DNA of 64,000 nucleotides from Ilumatobacter sp963746265 (lineage in GTDB: Bacteria > Actinomycetota > Acidimicrobiia > Acidimicrobiales > Ilumatobacteraceae), in NCBI GenBank assembly GCA_963746265.1, contig CAVVAM010000014.1, forward strand, positions 248,001 through 312,000. The letters run 5' to 3'. A program made the position numbers and the translations under genes. Under the pieces are notes generated by a model. It did no database searches. It saw only the letters and a program-made list of their open reading frames with translations, and was not told where the DNA came from. Positions 1 to 13,267 of this stretch are shown here, in pieces. Numbering within the stretch: position 1 is the stretch's first letter; every line of letters starts with the position of its first letter.

Positions 1-32
1 CGCGGCTGCGGCCGGCCGACGCGGCGCTGTGA
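1..32 (+). CDS. 3' end of an upstream gene (partial, frame uncertain)
   Basis: Only the last few codons of an upstream plus-strand gene can be present. One frame ends RLRPADAAL followed by TGA at 30-32, which reads like a normal C-terminus and leaves room for a ribosome-binding site before the next gene. A second frame stays open and stops at 62-64, overlapping the next ATG. The sequence cannot decide between them, and no function can be given. Confidence 0.3.
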   Translation, partial: RLRPADAAL

Positions 33-63
33 AGATCGCCTTCGACATGAGGAGCAACGCCTG

Positions 64-1650
64 ATGCCCCGCCCCGGATTCGTGCTCGACGTCGATCGCT
101 CGACGCCACCCATCTTGTTCTGGCGAGGTGAGAACTTCAGCCTCGAACGACTGCCGGCCGACCGCAGCCGCGTCATCTATCCGGCCGAGCCGCTCCCGGG
201 GCTCGAGGACGTGGACGGCGCGATCCTGAACGCGTTGCTCGATCCCATGGACATGGATCCGCTGCCGGCCCTGCTCGAGCCCGACATGAAGCTGACGATC
301 TGCTTCGACGACGCCAGCCTGACGCTGCCGAAGATGCGGCGGCCCGACAACCGCCAGCGGATCATCGAGGCCGTGCTCGATCTCGCTGCCGCGGCCGGCG
401 TCGACGACATCCATCTCATCGCCGCCCTCGGTCTCCATCGCCGGATGCACGACTACGAACTCCGGCACGTGCTCGGCGACCGCATCTTCGACGCATTTCA
501 TCCACGTGGGATGCTCTACCAGCACGATGCCGAGGACCACGACAACCTGACGGTGATCGGTGAGACCGATCAGGGTGAAGTGGTCGAGATCAACAAGCGG
601 GTCGCCGATTCCGACCTCGTCGTGTACGCCAACGTGAACCAGGTGGCGATGGACGGCGGGTGGAAGTCGATCACGACCGGCGTTGCGTCCTACCGTTGCC
701 TCAGCTTCCACCACAACGCCCACACGCTGCAGAACACCCGCAGCCTGATGGACCGCCATCACAGCGAGCTCCACAAGAGCGTCTGGCGGATGGGCAAGGT
801 TCTGCAGGACCACGGTCCGAAGATCTTCACGGTCGAGACCACCATCAACAACGACGCGTTCCCGGCTCCGTTCGACTTCCTCAAGAAGCGGGAGTGGGAG
901 TGGTCACCCAAGGACCGGGCCCTCTTTCTCGGCACCCAGAAGTCGTTGAACCGCACACCGAACCGGCTCGCCCGCAAGATCTTTCACAGCATCGAGGCGC
1001 CGTACGCGACCACGAGCGTGCAAGCCGGCTTCACCCCCACGGTGCACGAGCACACGATCGAGCACGTGCACCGTCAGCACCTGGTGCCCGTCAAAGGACA
1101 GACCGACATCCTCACGCTCGGCGTGCCGTTCATCAGCCCGTACAACCCCGAGGGCATCATGAATCCGATCCTCGTGATGTGCATGGGGCTCGGCTACATG
1201 TTCAACATGTACCGCGGCAAGCCGCTCGTGCGCGAGGGCGGGGTCGTGATCATGACGCACCCGACCTATCGCGAGTTCAACCCGGTGCACCACCCGAGCT
1301 ACATCGACTTCTTCGACGAGGTGCTCGCCGACACCACCGACCCCGTCGTGATGGGCCAGAAGTGGGAACAGAAGTACGCCGAAGACGAGTGGTACCGGCA
1401 CCTCTATCGCACCGGTAACGCCTATCACGGAGTGCATCCCTTCTACGCCTGGTACTGGGGTGCACACGGCCAGCAGTGGGCGGGACGGGTGATCATCGTC
1501 GGCGGTGATCCGCCGACGGTGCGCCGACTCGGCTTCACCCCCGCCAGCACGATGGACGACGCGTTCGAGATCGCGAGCGACGTCGTCGGTCGCTCCCCCA
1601 CCATCTCCCATCTCCACCTGCCCAGCGTGCTCGTGGCCGACGTGGTGTGA
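64..1650 (+). CDS. LarA/DUF2088-like (lactate racemase N-terminal family) protein
   Basis: 528 residues resembling the LarA family of nickel-pincer-dependent racemases/epimerases. Visible family landmarks are an acidic FDD segment followed by a Pro/Arg-rich stretch near residue 80, a GLHRRM segment with His125 (LarA has a GTHR-like motif here), and a DLVVYAN...GGWKSITTGVAS block in which Lys201 sits where LarA carries the lysine attached to the cofactor. The His expected just before that lysine block in LarA is not evident (NVNQVAMDGG). The substrate may therefore not be lactate, and the nickel-pincer cofactor itself is uncertain. AGGAG lies about 10 nt before the ATG. The next gene starts 3 nt after the stop, so the two are probably co-transcribed. 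Confidence 0.7.
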   Translation: MPRPGFVLDVDRSTPPILFWRGENFSLERLPADRSRVIYPAEPLPGLEDVDGAILNALLDPMDMDPLPALLEPDMKLTICFDDASLTLPKMRRPDNRQRIIEAVLDLAAAAGVDDIHLIAALGLHRRMHDYELRHVLGDRIFDAFHPRGMLYQHDAEDHDNLTVIGETDQGEVVEINKRVADSDLVVYANVNQVAMDGGWKSITTGVASYRCLSFHHNAHTLQNTRSLMDRHHSELHKSVWRMGKVLQDHGPKIFTVETTINNDAFPAPFDFLKKREWEWSPKDRALFLGTQKSLNRTPNRLARKIFHSIEAPYATTSVQAGFTPTVHEHTIEHVHRQHLVPVKGQTDILTLGVPFISPYNPEGIMNPILVMCMGLGYMFNMYRGKPLVREGGVVIMTHPTYREFNPVHHPSYIDFFDEVLADTTDPVVMGQKWEQKYAEDEWYRHLYRTGNAYHGVHPFYAWYWGAHGQQWAGRVIIVGGDPPTVRRLGFTPASTMDDAFEIASDVVGRSPTISHLHLPSVLVADVV

Positions 1651-1653
1651 ACG

Positions 1654-2658
1654 ATGTCGGCCACTGATCGCTATCTCCGCTCGGGCCAACGGGTCGTCGG
1701 CAAGGTCGAACGCGCCGTCCAGCGTGCCGCCCGGCCGCTGCGATCGTACGGGTTCCCGTATCGCCCGCCGAACGTTCCCGGGGGCGTCGAGGTGCCCCGG
1801 GAACCATCGAGACTGGGCGCCGCATACGACACCGAGTGGGCACGTACGCCGATCGCCCGAGCGGCACGAGGCGTGATCACGGAGGGCCCTCTCCGACTGC
1901 TCGTCGCCGGCTTCGCGAACTCGGAGGTGACCGGCCTCGACCGGCTCAGCGACCTGACCCGACTCGACGAGCCGCCGCCCGTCATCTTCGCGCCCAACCA
2001 CCACAGCCACATCGACACAGCGCTGATGATCCGGTCGATCCCACTCTGTTGGCGACGCGAGCTCGTCGTCGCAGCCGCAGCCGACTACTTCTTCGACCAG
2101 CGGTGGAAGGCGGCCCTGTCGGCGCTCTCACTCAACGCCATCCCGATCGACCGGGAGGTGACCACCCGCAAGGCGAGCGACATGTTCCGCGACCTGGTCG
2201 CCGACGGGCACAGCCTGCTGATCTACCCCGAGGGTGGTCGCTCGCCCGACGGCTGGGGCCAGGAGTTCAAGGGTGGGGCCGCCTACCTGTCGTCACGCAC
2301 GGGTGCACCGGTGGTCCCGGTCTTCATCGACGGTACCGGAGCGATCTACGGCAAGGGCATGAAGCGGCCCCAGCCCGGACGGACGAAGGTGATCTTCGGA
2401 GCGCCACTGCGGCCCGCCGCCGATGAGAACACCCGTCGTTTCAACGCCCGCATCGAGGCGGCCGTGACCCGGTTGGGCGACGAGGCGATCACCGATTACT
2501 GGACCGCGACCCGGCGCGCCGCCACGGGCACCAACCCGAAGCTGACCGGACCCGAGTACAACGGCTGGCGTCGGCAGTGGGAGTTGAGCGAGCACCGAAA
2601 GCTGGGTGCCGCCGGACTCAGGCGCCGTCAGAAGCGCCGCTGGCCGGATCTGGGCTAG
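1654..2658 (+). CDS. PlsC-type 1-acylglycerol-3-phosphate acyltransferase family protein
   Basis: 334 residues with the two diagnostic acyltransferase blocks. NHHSHID gives the HX4D catalytic pair His116/Asp121, and YPEGGRS at about residue 191 is the glycerolphosphate-binding EGxR block. Family members transfer an acyl chain from acyl-CoA or acyl-ACP to a lysophospholipid or related alcohol at the membrane. The N-terminal ~100 residues lack a clear membrane helix and are longer than in minimal PlsC proteins. The C-terminus is very basic (RRRQKRRW), which may help membrane association. It follows the LarA-like gene by 3 nt. The precise acceptor cannot be told from sequence. Confidence 0.8.
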   Translation: MSATDRYLRSGQRVVGKVERAVQRAARPLRSYGFPYRPPNVPGGVEVPREPSRLGAAYDTEWARTPIARAARGVITEGPLRLLVAGFANSEVTGLDRLSDLTRLDEPPPVIFAPNHHSHIDTALMIRSIPLCWRRELVVAAAADYFFDQRWKAALSALSLNAIPIDREVTTRKASDMFRDLVADGHSLLIYPEGGRSPDGWGQEFKGGAAYLSSRTGAPVVPVFIDGTGAIYGKGMKRPQPGRTKVIFGAPLRPAADENTRRFNARIEAAVTRLGDEAITDYWTATRRAATGTNPKLTGPEYNGWRRQWELSEHRKLGAAGLRRRQKRRWPDLG

Positions 2659-2681
2659 CGGCCCGGGTCCGGCCGAAGACC

Positions 2682-2696
2682 CCGACCGAAGGTCGG
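2682..2696. terminator. short hairpin between convergent genes
   Basis: CCGACC-gaa-GGTCGG forms a 6-bp stem with a 3-nt loop, between the stop codons of the converging acyltransferase and LysM genes. There is no T-tract on either strand, so it is at best a weak bidirectional terminator. Confidence 0.35.
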
Positions 2697-3326
2697 TCAG
2701 CAGTTGCCGTTCGGCGGGATGGTCAGCGTGGCACCGATGAGGAACGTGTCCATGACACCGCCGGGGTTGGCGGCGCGGAGTTCGTCGACGGTGATGTCGT
2801 ACTGGTTCGCGACCTTGCTCGGATTCTCACCCTGCACGATCGTGTGCGTGCAGCCCTCGCCACTCGGGGCGTCCGCGGACTCGTCTCCGCTCGAGTCGCC
2901 CGAGTCGCCAGCGTCGCCCGAACTGGGTGCTTCAGCCGGCCCCGTCCCCGGGATCAGGGCGCCGGGCGGGATCTTGACGGGGTCGCCGACCACGAGGAAG
3001 TGGTCGAGACCGTCGGACCAGCTGTTGTAGTTCACGAGCTGTTCCATCGTGATGTCGTGCTGCGACGCGATCTTCGAGATCGAATCACCGGCGCGGATCG
3101 TGTAGGTCTGCTCGACCGGCGAACGGCTCCCGGCGCCGAGGTCGTCAATGGCGATCGTGGTGGTCGTGGTGGTCGTGGCCGGCGGGAGCTCGACGAAGCT
3201 CGTGGGCTGGATGCGAGCCAGCGTGGCCTGTGCGCCGGTCGCCGTCGTCCCGCCACAGCCGGCAGCCAACAGCAACGGACCGACGCCGAAGGCAGCGACG
3301 ATGACGGCGCGCGGCGTGATCTGCAT
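2697..3326 (-). CDS. LysM-domain lipoprotein
   Basis: 209 residues from the ATG at 3326. This start is chosen over upstream in-frame codons because it begins a signal peptide, MQITPRAVIVAAFGVGP, leading to an LLLAAGC lipobox-like site. After a Thr-rich linker come two LysM modules (about residues 80-128 and 160-207), each starting with a YTIRAGDS- or HTIVQGEN-like strand. They are separated by a Ser/Asp/Gly linker. LysM domains bind N-acetylglucosamine in peptidoglycan, so this is probably a membrane-anchored, wall-binding protein. No catalytic domain is attached. TACGCT lies 7 nt before the ATG, compatible with a leaderless transcript. Confidence 0.8.
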   Translation of the reverse strand: MQITPRAVIVAAFGVGPLLLAAGCGGTTATGAQATLARIQPTSFVELPPATTTTTTTIAIDDLGAGSRSPVEQTYTIRAGDSISKIASQHDITMEQLVNYNSWSDGLDHFLVVGDPVKIPPGALIPGTGPAEAPSSGDAGDSGDSSGDESADAPSGEGCTHTIVQGENPSKVANQYDITVDELRAANPGGVMDTFLIGATLTIPPNGNC

Positions 3327-3429
3327 GTTCCCCAGCGTAGGCCGAAACCGAGGCGCATCGGCAGCACCCCGTCGCAGGTCGCACGAGCGGATGTTCGGCC
3401 GTGGTGATGGACGCGAAGCACGCAGGTGG

Positions 3430-4881
3430 TCACATGAGGGGTCGTTCGGTCGGCGCGATGGGCGCCGGCAGCTTCGTGTCACCCATGAGGTAGCGGTCGG
3501 CCCCGGCGGCCGCCGACCTTCCCTCGGCGATCGCCCAGACGATCAGGCTCTGACCACGGCCCATGTCGCCGGCCACGAAGACACCCGGAACGTTGCTCAT
3601 GTAGCTGTCGTCACGCCGGACATTTCCACGTTCGTCGAGATCGACGCCGAGCTGATCGAGCCACGAACCCTGCTCGGGTCCGAGGAACCCCATCGCGAGG
3701 AAGACGTAGTCGGCCGGTACCTCCCGATCGGTTCCCTCGACCTTCTGGAACCTGCCGTCGACCATTTCGACCTCGTGGATCGACAGGGCCCGCACGTTGC
3801 CCGCGCCGTCGTCGAGGAACTCGGCGGTGTTGACCGAGTACAGTCGCTCGCCGCCCTCGTCGTGCGCTGAGGTCACCTTGTAGACGAAGGCGAATTGCGG
3901 CCACGGATTGGCGGGCGCACGTTCCTCGGGGGGTCGCGGCATGATCTCGAGCTGCGTGACCGACGCGGCACCCTGTCGATGCGCCGTGCCCAGACAGTCC
4001 GCGCCCGTGTCCCCGCCGCCGATGATCACGACATGTCTGCCCTGCACGTCGATCGGCGACCGGTCGATGTCACCGAGCTGTACACGGTTCGCCAACGGGA
4101 GGTACTCCATCGCCTGGTGGATGTTGTTCAGTTCACGTCCGGCCACGGGCAGATCGCGCCACGCCGTGGCGCCGCAGGCCAGCACGATCGCGTCGTAGGA
4201 GGCGTACAGCACGTTGATGTCGACGTTCTCGCCGACGACCGCGTTCGTCCGGAACTCCGTGCCCTCGGCCGCCATCTGCTCGAGGCGTCGGTCGATGTGC
4301 CGCTTCTCCATCTTGAACTCTGGGATCCCGTAGCGGAGCAGTCCGCCGATGCGATCGGCCCGTTCGAGCACGACCACCTCGTGGCCGGCTCGGGTCAGTT
4401 GCTGGGCAGCAGCGAGCCCCGCCGGACCCGAGCCGATCACGGCGACCCGTTTGCCGGTCTTGACCGACGGCACCTGCGGGGTCACCCAGCCCGCTTCGAA
4501 CGCCTGGTCGATGATCTCGACCTCGACCTGCTTGATCGCGACCGGCGGCTGGTTGATGCCCAGCACGCACGCCGACTCACACGGCGCGGGACACAGCCGC
4601 CCGGTGAACTCGGGGAAATTGTTGGTGGCGTGCAGGCGATCGATCGCGTCCCGCCAGTGGTCACGGTAGACGAGATCGTTCCAGTCGGGGATCAGGTTGC
4701 CGAGCGGGCAGCCGTTGTTGCAGAACGGGATGCCACAGTCCATGCACCGCCCAGCCTGCTCACGGAGCTTGTCCTCCGGGAAGTCCTCGTACACCTCCTT
4801 CCAGTCCTTGATGCGAACCGGTACGGGCCGGTACCGGGGAACCTCCCGTCCCCACTTCAAGAATCCTGTCGTGTCACCCAT
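3430..4881 (-). CDS. gltD: glutamate synthase small (beta) subunit
   Basis: 483 residues. The N-terminal region has the cysteine clusters CMDCGIPFC and CPLG...CPAPCESAC that hold 4Fe-4S clusters, followed by a FAD-binding GSGPAGLAAAQQL motif and an NADPH-binding GGGDTGADC motif. GltD takes electrons from NADPH and passes them to GltB for reductive transfer of the glutamine amide to 2-oxoglutarate. The ATG at 4881 is preceded by AAGGAG 7 nt away and begins the conserved GFLKW start. The frame stays open upstream, but that part looks non-coding. It lies 108 nt downstream of gltB on the same strand. Confidence 0.95.
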   Translation of the reverse strand: MGDTTGFLKWGREVPRYRPVPVRIKDWKEVYEDFPEDKLREQAGRCMDCGIPFCNNGCPLGNLIPDWNDLVYRDHWRDAIDRLHATNNFPEFTGRLCPAPCESACVLGINQPPVAIKQVEVEIIDQAFEAGWVTPQVPSVKTGKRVAVIGSGPAGLAAAQQLTRAGHEVVVLERADRIGGLLRYGIPEFKMEKRHIDRRLEQMAAEGTEFRTNAVVGENVDINVLYASYDAIVLACGATAWRDLPVAGRELNNIHQAMEYLPLANRVQLGDIDRSPIDVQGRHVVIIGGGDTGADCLGTAHRQGAASVTQLEIMPRPPEERAPANPWPQFAFVYKVTSAHDEGGERLYSVNTAEFLDDGAGNVRALSIHEVEMVDGRFQKVEGTDREVPADYVFLAMGFLGPEQGSWLDQLGVDLDERGNVRRDDSYMSNVPGVFVAGDMGRGQSLIVWAIAEGRSAAAGADRYLMGDTKLPAPIAPTERPLM

Positions 4882-4905
4882 CACGCAGCTCCTTCGCTCG
4901 TGGCA

Positions 4906-4922
4906 CGGTCGGAGTCCGACCG
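4906..4922 (-). other. intercistronic hairpin between gltB and gltD
   Basis: CGGTCGG-agt-CCGACCG is a perfect 7-bp stem with a 3-nt loop in the 108-nt gap between gltB and gltD. It ends about 25 nt before the gltD start. No T-tract follows, so it is more likely an mRNA-processing or stability element, or a partial attenuator setting the GltB:GltD ratio, than a full terminator. Confidence 0.4.
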
Positions 4923-4989
4923 CAGCCGCTGCCTGCCGTCGTCGTCCAGGCCTCCGCCCACCTGTGTCACGGGTCGGCGCCACCGACCG

Positions 4990-9534
<4,545 letters not shown>

Positions 9535-9599
9535 CGTCACTCCACGTCAGTCGGGGGTTGGCTTGATGGGAGTCGGGACGACGTTGGCCCGAAGGCGTC

Positions 9600-9640
9600 A
9601 TGTTACGTGGTCGCGGCTCGGAATCGAAATACGATGAAGG
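9600..9640 (-). promoter_or_regulatory. candidate gltB promoter in divergent region
   Basis: On the minus strand TAACAT (9605-9600) is a plausible -10 about 65 nt before gltB, with TTCGAT-like sequence roughly 17 nt further upstream as a poor -35. The same 166-bp gap must also hold the plus-strand promoter for the gene at 9701 (TACGAT near 9630). Assignments rest on motif shape only. Confidence 0.3.
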
Positions 9641-9700
9641 TGACCTGAGTCGCTCCGACACGTGTCCGGGCATCAGCGCAGGCAGTCGAAGGAGGCTGTG

Positions 9701-11032
9701 ATGGACGACACCACGCCGGGTGGGGTCGATCGGCCCGAACACGGCAGTGCCGGCGATGCCGAGACCAAGCCCGGGCAGGGGTGGACGCCCGGCGCACCAC
9801 CATCCCGACCCGACCCTGCGGTCGGCCGCACGCTGGTGGTGTTCGTGGCGATCGCAATCGTCATCCTCGTCGCGGGTCTCGTCGTCTGGGTGGCGAGCGG
9901 TGGAGCCGACGACGACGTCCCGTCCGCGACGGTCGGACCATCGGTGACCGTGAGGACGTCGGTCGCTGTGACGACGACTCCGTCGCCCACCACTGCGAGC
10001 ACGATCGCGGACACCGCTGCGCCCACGACGACCGGGTCGACCGCGACCACGACGACACGACCGACACCCACGACGGCACCGCCGACGTTCTCGCTGCCGG
10101 ATCCCGGCGCCGAGACATGGACGGTGAGGTCCGATCTCCTCCCCGAGACGACACTCGACCTCGCAACGACATCCGGCGACATCCGTGTCTACGACGGCGT
10201 CGTCGACCAGTTGCGGTGTGTCGGCGTGGTCGGACCCGGTGACGCCGTGACGACGTGGTGCGGCCCGCGCGACCTGGCGACGGCCTTCGTCGCCGATCGC
10301 GGGCTCGAGCCGCTCGTCATCGAGCTCGGTGCCGAGATCGGAAACGTCACCATCGAGCCGCGAACCGCCGGCTGGACACTCGGGAGCAACGGCTGCTCGG
10401 ATCCGATGACGACGATCCTCGCTGGCGTCGACCCTGGAGCGTTGCCCATCACCGACGTGATCTGCCGTGGTGACGAGGCGTTCCTGGGTATCGGCACGGC
10501 ACTGTTCGGCCCCGGTATCGCTCCCGACGGTGGCGGGATCCTGGCGGCCACCGGTGACGAGGGCTGGGCCGTGCTCGACTTCGGCACGTCGATCGACTGC
10601 GCGAACCAGCCCGACGGCGTCGACCGCTGCGCGCTGTTCGGCGTCGAGGTCGAGCTGTTCGAGGCGCTGCTGCCCCTGCCACCGACCGAGGTGCTCGGCG
10701 ACACCGCCGTCGACGTCGTGGGAGTGACCGACCGGAGCGCCGACGTCGAGGAATGGATCGGCGACGTCACCGATCCTGGCGAGATCGAGACGATCGTCGT
10801 CGATCAGCTCGTCGATCCGGACGCGGAGTTGCCGGCGAGTACCCGCCGAGCGGACAGGCTGCAGTTCGGTCGGTTGCAGCTGCTGGTCGTGGAGATCCCG
10901 CAGCCCGACGACTCGATCGCCACGGAGACGTGGGCGTTCTGGATCGGTGCGCTCGAGGAGACCTCGGGCGTGACGGCGTTCTCCTGGTCGACCTGCGCCC
11001 GTGGCGTGACCGGAGACGGGCGCTGCGTCTGA
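9701..11032 (+). CDS. single-pass membrane protein with secreted Cys-paired domain, unknown function
   Basis: 443 residues from the ATG at 9701, which has AAGGAGG 6 nt upstream. A ~50-residue Pro/Gly-rich cytoplasmic segment is followed by one transmembrane helix (TLVVFVAIAIVILVAGLVVWV), then a Thr-rich linker of ~60 residues, then an extracytoplasmic domain of about 300 residues. That domain holds cysteines in closely spaced sets (RCVG...TWCG, NGCSD...VICRG, DCANQ...DRCAL, STCA...RCV), suggesting four disulfides. No catalytic motif or known domain is recognised. It is probably a surface or periplasm-like sensor or binding protein. It is transcribed alone, convergent with the crotonase gene. 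Confidence 0.7.
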   Translation: MDDTTPGGVDRPEHGSAGDAETKPGQGWTPGAPPSRPDPAVGRTLVVFVAIAIVILVAGLVVWVASGGADDDVPSATVGPSVTVRTSVAVTTTPSPTTASTIADTAAPTTTGSTATTTTRPTPTTAPPTFSLPDPGAETWTVRSDLLPETTLDLATTSGDIRVYDGVVDQLRCVGVVGPGDAVTTWCGPRDLATAFVADRGLEPLVIELGAEIGNVTIEPRTAGWTLGSNGCSDPMTTILAGVDPGALPITDVICRGDEAFLGIGTALFGPGIAPDGGGILAATGDEGWAVLDFGTSIDCANQPDGVDRCALFGVEVELFEALLPLPPTEVLGDTAVDVVGVTDRSADVEEWIGDVTDPGEIETIVVDQLVDPDAELPASTRRADRLQFGRLQLLVVEIPQPDDSIATETWAFWIGALEETSGVTAFSWSTCARGVTGDGRCV

Positions 11033-11045
11033 GATCCCGCCCCGG

Positions 11046-11849
11046 TCAGTCGACGAAATCGGGGGCGCGCTGCTCCATGTTCGACATGATCGCCTCGATC
11101 TGATTCTTCGTGCCGATCTGCTCGGCGATCAGACGCCGTTCGAGCTCGAACTGCTCGGCTGCGTCTCTTGTGAACAGGTTGTTGAACGCGGCCTTCGATC
11201 CGCGCACGGCGCCCGGGCTGCGGCCGGCGATCTCGCGGGCGAGCGCCATCGCATCGTCGTAGGGCTGCTCGCTCAGCCGGGTGCAGAGCCCGAGCTGGTA
11301 CGCCTCGCGACCGTCGACCATCCGTGCGGTGTAGGTGAGTTCACGAGCCACGTCGCTGCGCACGAGCCGGCTCAGCATGAACGTACCCGTCATGTCGGGC
11401 ACGAGCCCCCAGTGCACTTCGCGTACCGACCACGTCGTGTCGGGATGTGCGATCCGGATGTCGGCGCCCATTGCGATCTGGAACCCACCGCCCAGGGCGT
11501 GGCCATGGACCGCAGCGATCACCGGCACGGGCAGCTCCTGCCACACCCAACAGATCTGCTGACCTCGATGGGTGATGCGACCCGCCGGGATGTCGCCCGG
11601 GTTCCCCTCGGTCTCCCGCTCGCCGTCACCGGCCATCCCCGAGAACATCGAGAAGTCGAGACCGGCGCAGAACGACTCCCCTTCGCCGGACAGCACGACC
11701 ACCCGGAGGCCCGGCGTGTCCTTCAGTGCCTCGCCCGCAGCCTCGATGGCAGCGAACTGGGCTCCGTCGAGCGCGTTGCGCTTGTCGGGGCGGTTGAAGC
11801 GGACGTCGGCGATGCCGTCGACGATGGAGACGGTGACGCGGTCTGACAT
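11046..11849 (-). CDS. enoyl-CoA hydratase/isomerase (crotonase) family protein
   Basis: 267 residues, normal for crotonases. FNRPDKRNALD near residue 20 and the oxyanion-hole segments SFCAGLDF and HALGGGFQIAMGADIRIA are clear. Members hydrate, isomerise or cleave acyl-CoA thioesters, for example in beta-oxidation. The ATG at 11849 is fixed by the conserved first beta strand (VTVSIVDGIADVRF). It has no good Shine-Dalgarno and lies inside the 3' end of the upstream same-strand methyltransferase frame, overlapping it by 127 bp, so translation may depend on reading through that gene. The exact substrate is unknown. Confidence 0.88.
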   Translation of the reverse strand: MSDRVTVSIVDGIADVRFNRPDKRNALDGAQFAAIEAAGEALKDTPGLRVVVLSGEGESFCAGLDFSMFSGMAGDGERETEGNPGDIPAGRITHRGQQICWVWQELPVPVIAAVHGHALGGGFQIAMGADIRIAHPDTTWSVREVHWGLVPDMTGTFMLSRLVRSDVARELTYTARMVDGREAYQLGLCTRLSEQPYDDAMALAREIAGRSPGAVRGSKAAFNNLFTRDAAEQFELERRLIAEQIGTKNQIEAIMSNMEQRAPDFVD

Positions 11850-12713
11850 TCGACCAGTGTCGCAGGTCGGCGTTTCCGGGCCCGCAGCGTGTACGTCGCC
11901 GGCAGACGCTCCGGCCCCTCTGCGAGCTGGTACTCCCCACCACCCACGTCGACCATTGCGTCGGCGAGGCGGTTCCACGGCACCGACATGTGTTCGTCGA
12001 ACAGCGTGATCTCCATCCCCGCCGACCAGAGTGCGTTGAAGATCTCGGCGAGGCCGTGGTTGAAGTGAACGATGTCGGGCGCCGCCAGAGGCACCTCCTG
12101 ATCGACGTAGGTGTCGGCCTCCGAGAAGGCGACGCCGTCCGTCTCGAAGTACGGGAACGCGAGCACCGGCACCCCGTCCGGACGGGGGTCCCCGAGTGCC
12201 CACAGCACGGAATGGCCTTCGCGCATGCACAGCTCGCCGCCCGGGCGGAGGAGATCGGCCACCGTCGTGGCCCACCGCTCGACACTCGGGAGCCAGCAGA
12301 GCGCCCCGATGCCGGTGTACACGAGATCGAACCGGCTCCGGCCGAGCACGTCGGCGGCGTCGTCGACGTCGGCTTCGACGTACTCGACGTGCGGCCCACC
12401 GGCCGCGGCCACGCAGCGCGCCTCGACGAGCGCGCTGCCGCTGAAGTCGAGTCCGGTCACGTTCGCTCCGAGCCGAGCCAGCGACAGCGAGTCGTTCCCC
12501 ATGTGGCACTGCAGATGGACCACGTCGAGGCCGGCGACATCGCCGAGCCGCTCACGGTCGAACTCCACCGTCTCGCTGATCAGGTCCGGTTTCGGCGATG
12601 TACCGAGCGAGTCGATATCCGGCGCTGGCGGCGTGGACCGGAACCCGCGACTCCCAGTTCGCATGGTTGACGGATCGCGGATCCGGATCGGGGGGCTCGG
12701 CGAGGTCGGCCAT
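11723..12713 (-). pseudogene. class I SAM-dependent methyltransferase, frameshifted near 5' end
   Basis: Two frames are needed to make one protein. The frame from the ATG at 12713 reads MADLAEPPDP...HANWESRVPVHAASAGY, a typical start for this methyltransferase family, but stops at 12552. The neighbouring frame then supplies ETVEFDRERLGDVAGLDVVHLQCH and the SAM-binding core (HMGNDSLSLARLGANVTGLDFS). The break lies between about 12630 and 12575 and corresponds to one extra or two missing bases. The same frame runs past the expected C-terminus (LRARKRRP) into a Ser/Thr/Pro-rich tail inside the crotonase gene. Either the gene is broken or the sequence has an indel. Substrate unknown. Confidence 0.7.
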
Positions 12714-12808
12714 GGTCCCCAATGGTCACACAGCGACACATCCGAGGCCGCGACCGGAATTTCCCTCCCATACGGCTCGCGGGATCCGATGCGTCAGTGG
12801 GAGTGCAC

Positions 12809-13210
12809 ATGGAATCCAACGACCTGAAATCGCTGCCGCTCTTCGAAGGCCTCACGGACGAAGCAGCCACCGCCTGCTCCCGGAAGTTCCAGGAGACGGA
12901 GATGCTCGCGGCAACCGTCCTCGCCCAGGAGGGCGAGTTCGCCGACAAGTTCTTCGTCGAGCTCGAGGGCGAGCTGGAGGTCCAGCGGGACGTCGAGCAC
13001 GTCGCCACGCTCGGAGCGGGAGATTCCTTCGGCGAGATGGGCGTGATCGAACACGGCCGTCGCAATGCGAGGGTCGTCGCTCGCACACGCTGTCGGTTGG
13101 CGTGGATGCTGGGCTGGGACTTCGAGCAGACGACGAAGGATCACCCCGATGTCGCTGCTCGGGTGCACGCAGCGCTCGAAGCACGTTCGGAGTCGTCCGC
13201 CGACGGCTGA
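12809..13210 (+). CDS. small cyclic-nucleotide-binding-domain protein
   Basis: 133 residues from the ATG at 12809, chosen because GGGAG lies 6 nt before it and the protein begins with the conserved LKSLPLFEGL helix of CNB domains. The beta-roll includes VLAQEGEFADKFFVELEGELEV, and the phosphate-binding cassette region reads GDSFGEMGVIEHGRRNARV. That region matches the family pattern FGE-x-G-x(n)-R-x-A imperfectly, with Asn before Ala. There is no attached DNA-binding or effector domain. It is probably a stand-alone cAMP/cGMP sensor acting on a partner. It is divergent from the damaged methyltransferase gene. Confidence 0.78.
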   Translation: MESNDLKSLPLFEGLTDEAATACSRKFQETEMLAATVLAQEGEFADKFFVELEGELEVQRDVEHVATLGAGDSFGEMGVIEHGRRNARVVARTRCRLAWMLGWDFEQTTKDHPDVAARVHAALEARSESSADG

Positions 13211-13267
13211 TCATTCCGGACCGTTCACGACCAGCGTCCCCCGAGCGCCGAGTGCCACAATCGGGCC

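Noticed and set aside
904..2010. 368-residue minus-strand open frame across the LarA-like and PlsC genes
   Set aside because: Antisense to two recognisable genes and spans their junction; no start signal or family motif.
3327..3482. Upstream extension of the LysM lipoprotein frame
   Set aside because: The extra 52 residues are Arg/Ser/Pro-rich and would bury the signal peptide and lipobox. The ATG at 3326 is the sensible start.
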